Of a DNA stretch of 5,296 nucleotides, positions 5,210-5,296 are shown one piece after another (the stretch's first letter is position 1; every line of letters begins with the position of its first letter). Source of the stretch: UBA1794 sp031552405 (GTDB lineage Bacteria; Bacteroidota; Bacteroidia; Bacteroidales; Bacteroidaceae); NCBI GenBank assembly GCA_031552405.1, contig JAVBMN010000025.1, forward strand, positions 1 to 5,296, given 5' to 3'. Both the position numbers and the translations under genes were made by a program. The notes beneath the pieces are model-generated. The model was not told where the DNA came from, did no database searches, and saw only the letters and a program-made list of their open reading frames with translations.

Positions 5210-5296
5210 ATGAGTTATCACCAAACCCTTTACCATATTGTTTTTAGAACTAAAAACAGTATGAAGACCTTAAATCCCTCCCATAAAACCCACATG
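5210..5296 (+). CDS. N-terminus of an IS200-like / REP-associated tyrosine transposase (RAYT), cut by window end
   Basis: Only 29 codons are present, open to the window edge. The N-terminus MSYHQTLYHIVFRTKNS resembles the first beta strand of Y1 (HUH) transposases of the IS200 / RAYT group common in Bacteroides. These enzymes nick and join single-stranded DNA at short hairpins using a catalytic tyrosine and an HUH metal site; both would lie beyond the window, so activity cannot be judged. The ATG is the first in frame after a plausible promoter. The neighbouring inverted repeat with REP-like palindromes fits a RAYT better than a free-standing IS200/IS605 element. An IS200-type transposase or a decayed copy remains possible, as the residues after codon 18 look less family-like. 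Confidence 0.65.
   Translation, partial: MSYHQTLYHIVFRTKNSMKTLNPSHKTHM
5234..5263 (+). repeat. 30-nt near-perfect palindrome inside the start of the RAYT-like gene
   Basis: 5234-5247 is the reverse complement of 5250-5263 at 13 of 14 positions, and the one mismatch (T5238/G5259) would be a G-U pair in RNA. Only two bases separate the arms. It spans codons 9-18 and would form a hairpin shortly after the start codon in the mRNA. Confidence 0.65.

Overview
The window looks like chromosomal DNA of a gut Bacteroidota member, most likely Bacteroides. The protein sequences have that flavour, the starts lack good Shine-Dalgarno sites, and there are Bacteroidota-type -7 boxes (TAnnTTTG) in front of the genes. 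The genus is inferred; the species cannot be fixed from this window.

Layout: an approximately 235-bp complex repeat (1-235) opens the window. A gene-free, palindrome-rich stretch follows (236-585). Next comes mltG (586-1626, minus strand), an endolytic murein transglycosylase. A 169-bp divergent promoter region (1627-1795) separates it from a plus-strand pair 28 bp apart: ettA (1796-3484), an ABC-F translational throttle ATPase, and an aminopeptidase P family M24 metallopeptidase (3513-4907). The same repeat then returns in inverted orientation (4932-5165). Immediately after it starts a gene cut by the window end (5210 onward), whose N-terminus looks like an IS200-like / REP-associated tyrosine transposase (RAYT).

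The three complete genes are ordinary housekeeping functions (cell wall, translation, peptide turnover). The unusual part is the non-coding DNA. The two repeat arms are about 98% identical and bracket the whole block. Each lies downstream of the last gene of its transcription unit and has the same orientation relative to that transcription. One abuts the putative RAYT and may supply the -33 box of its promoter. This fits a REP/REPIN-like family mobilised by, or co-evolving with, the neighbouring RAYT. As a long inverted pair the arms could also let the 4.7-kb block invert by homologous recombination.

A second, unrelated non-coding element lies at about 343-551. It holds nine copies of a 10-bp motif, WATGCAGYAA, in both orientations, arranged as nested palindromes with 20-bp perfect outer arms. 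I do not recognise it as a named element.
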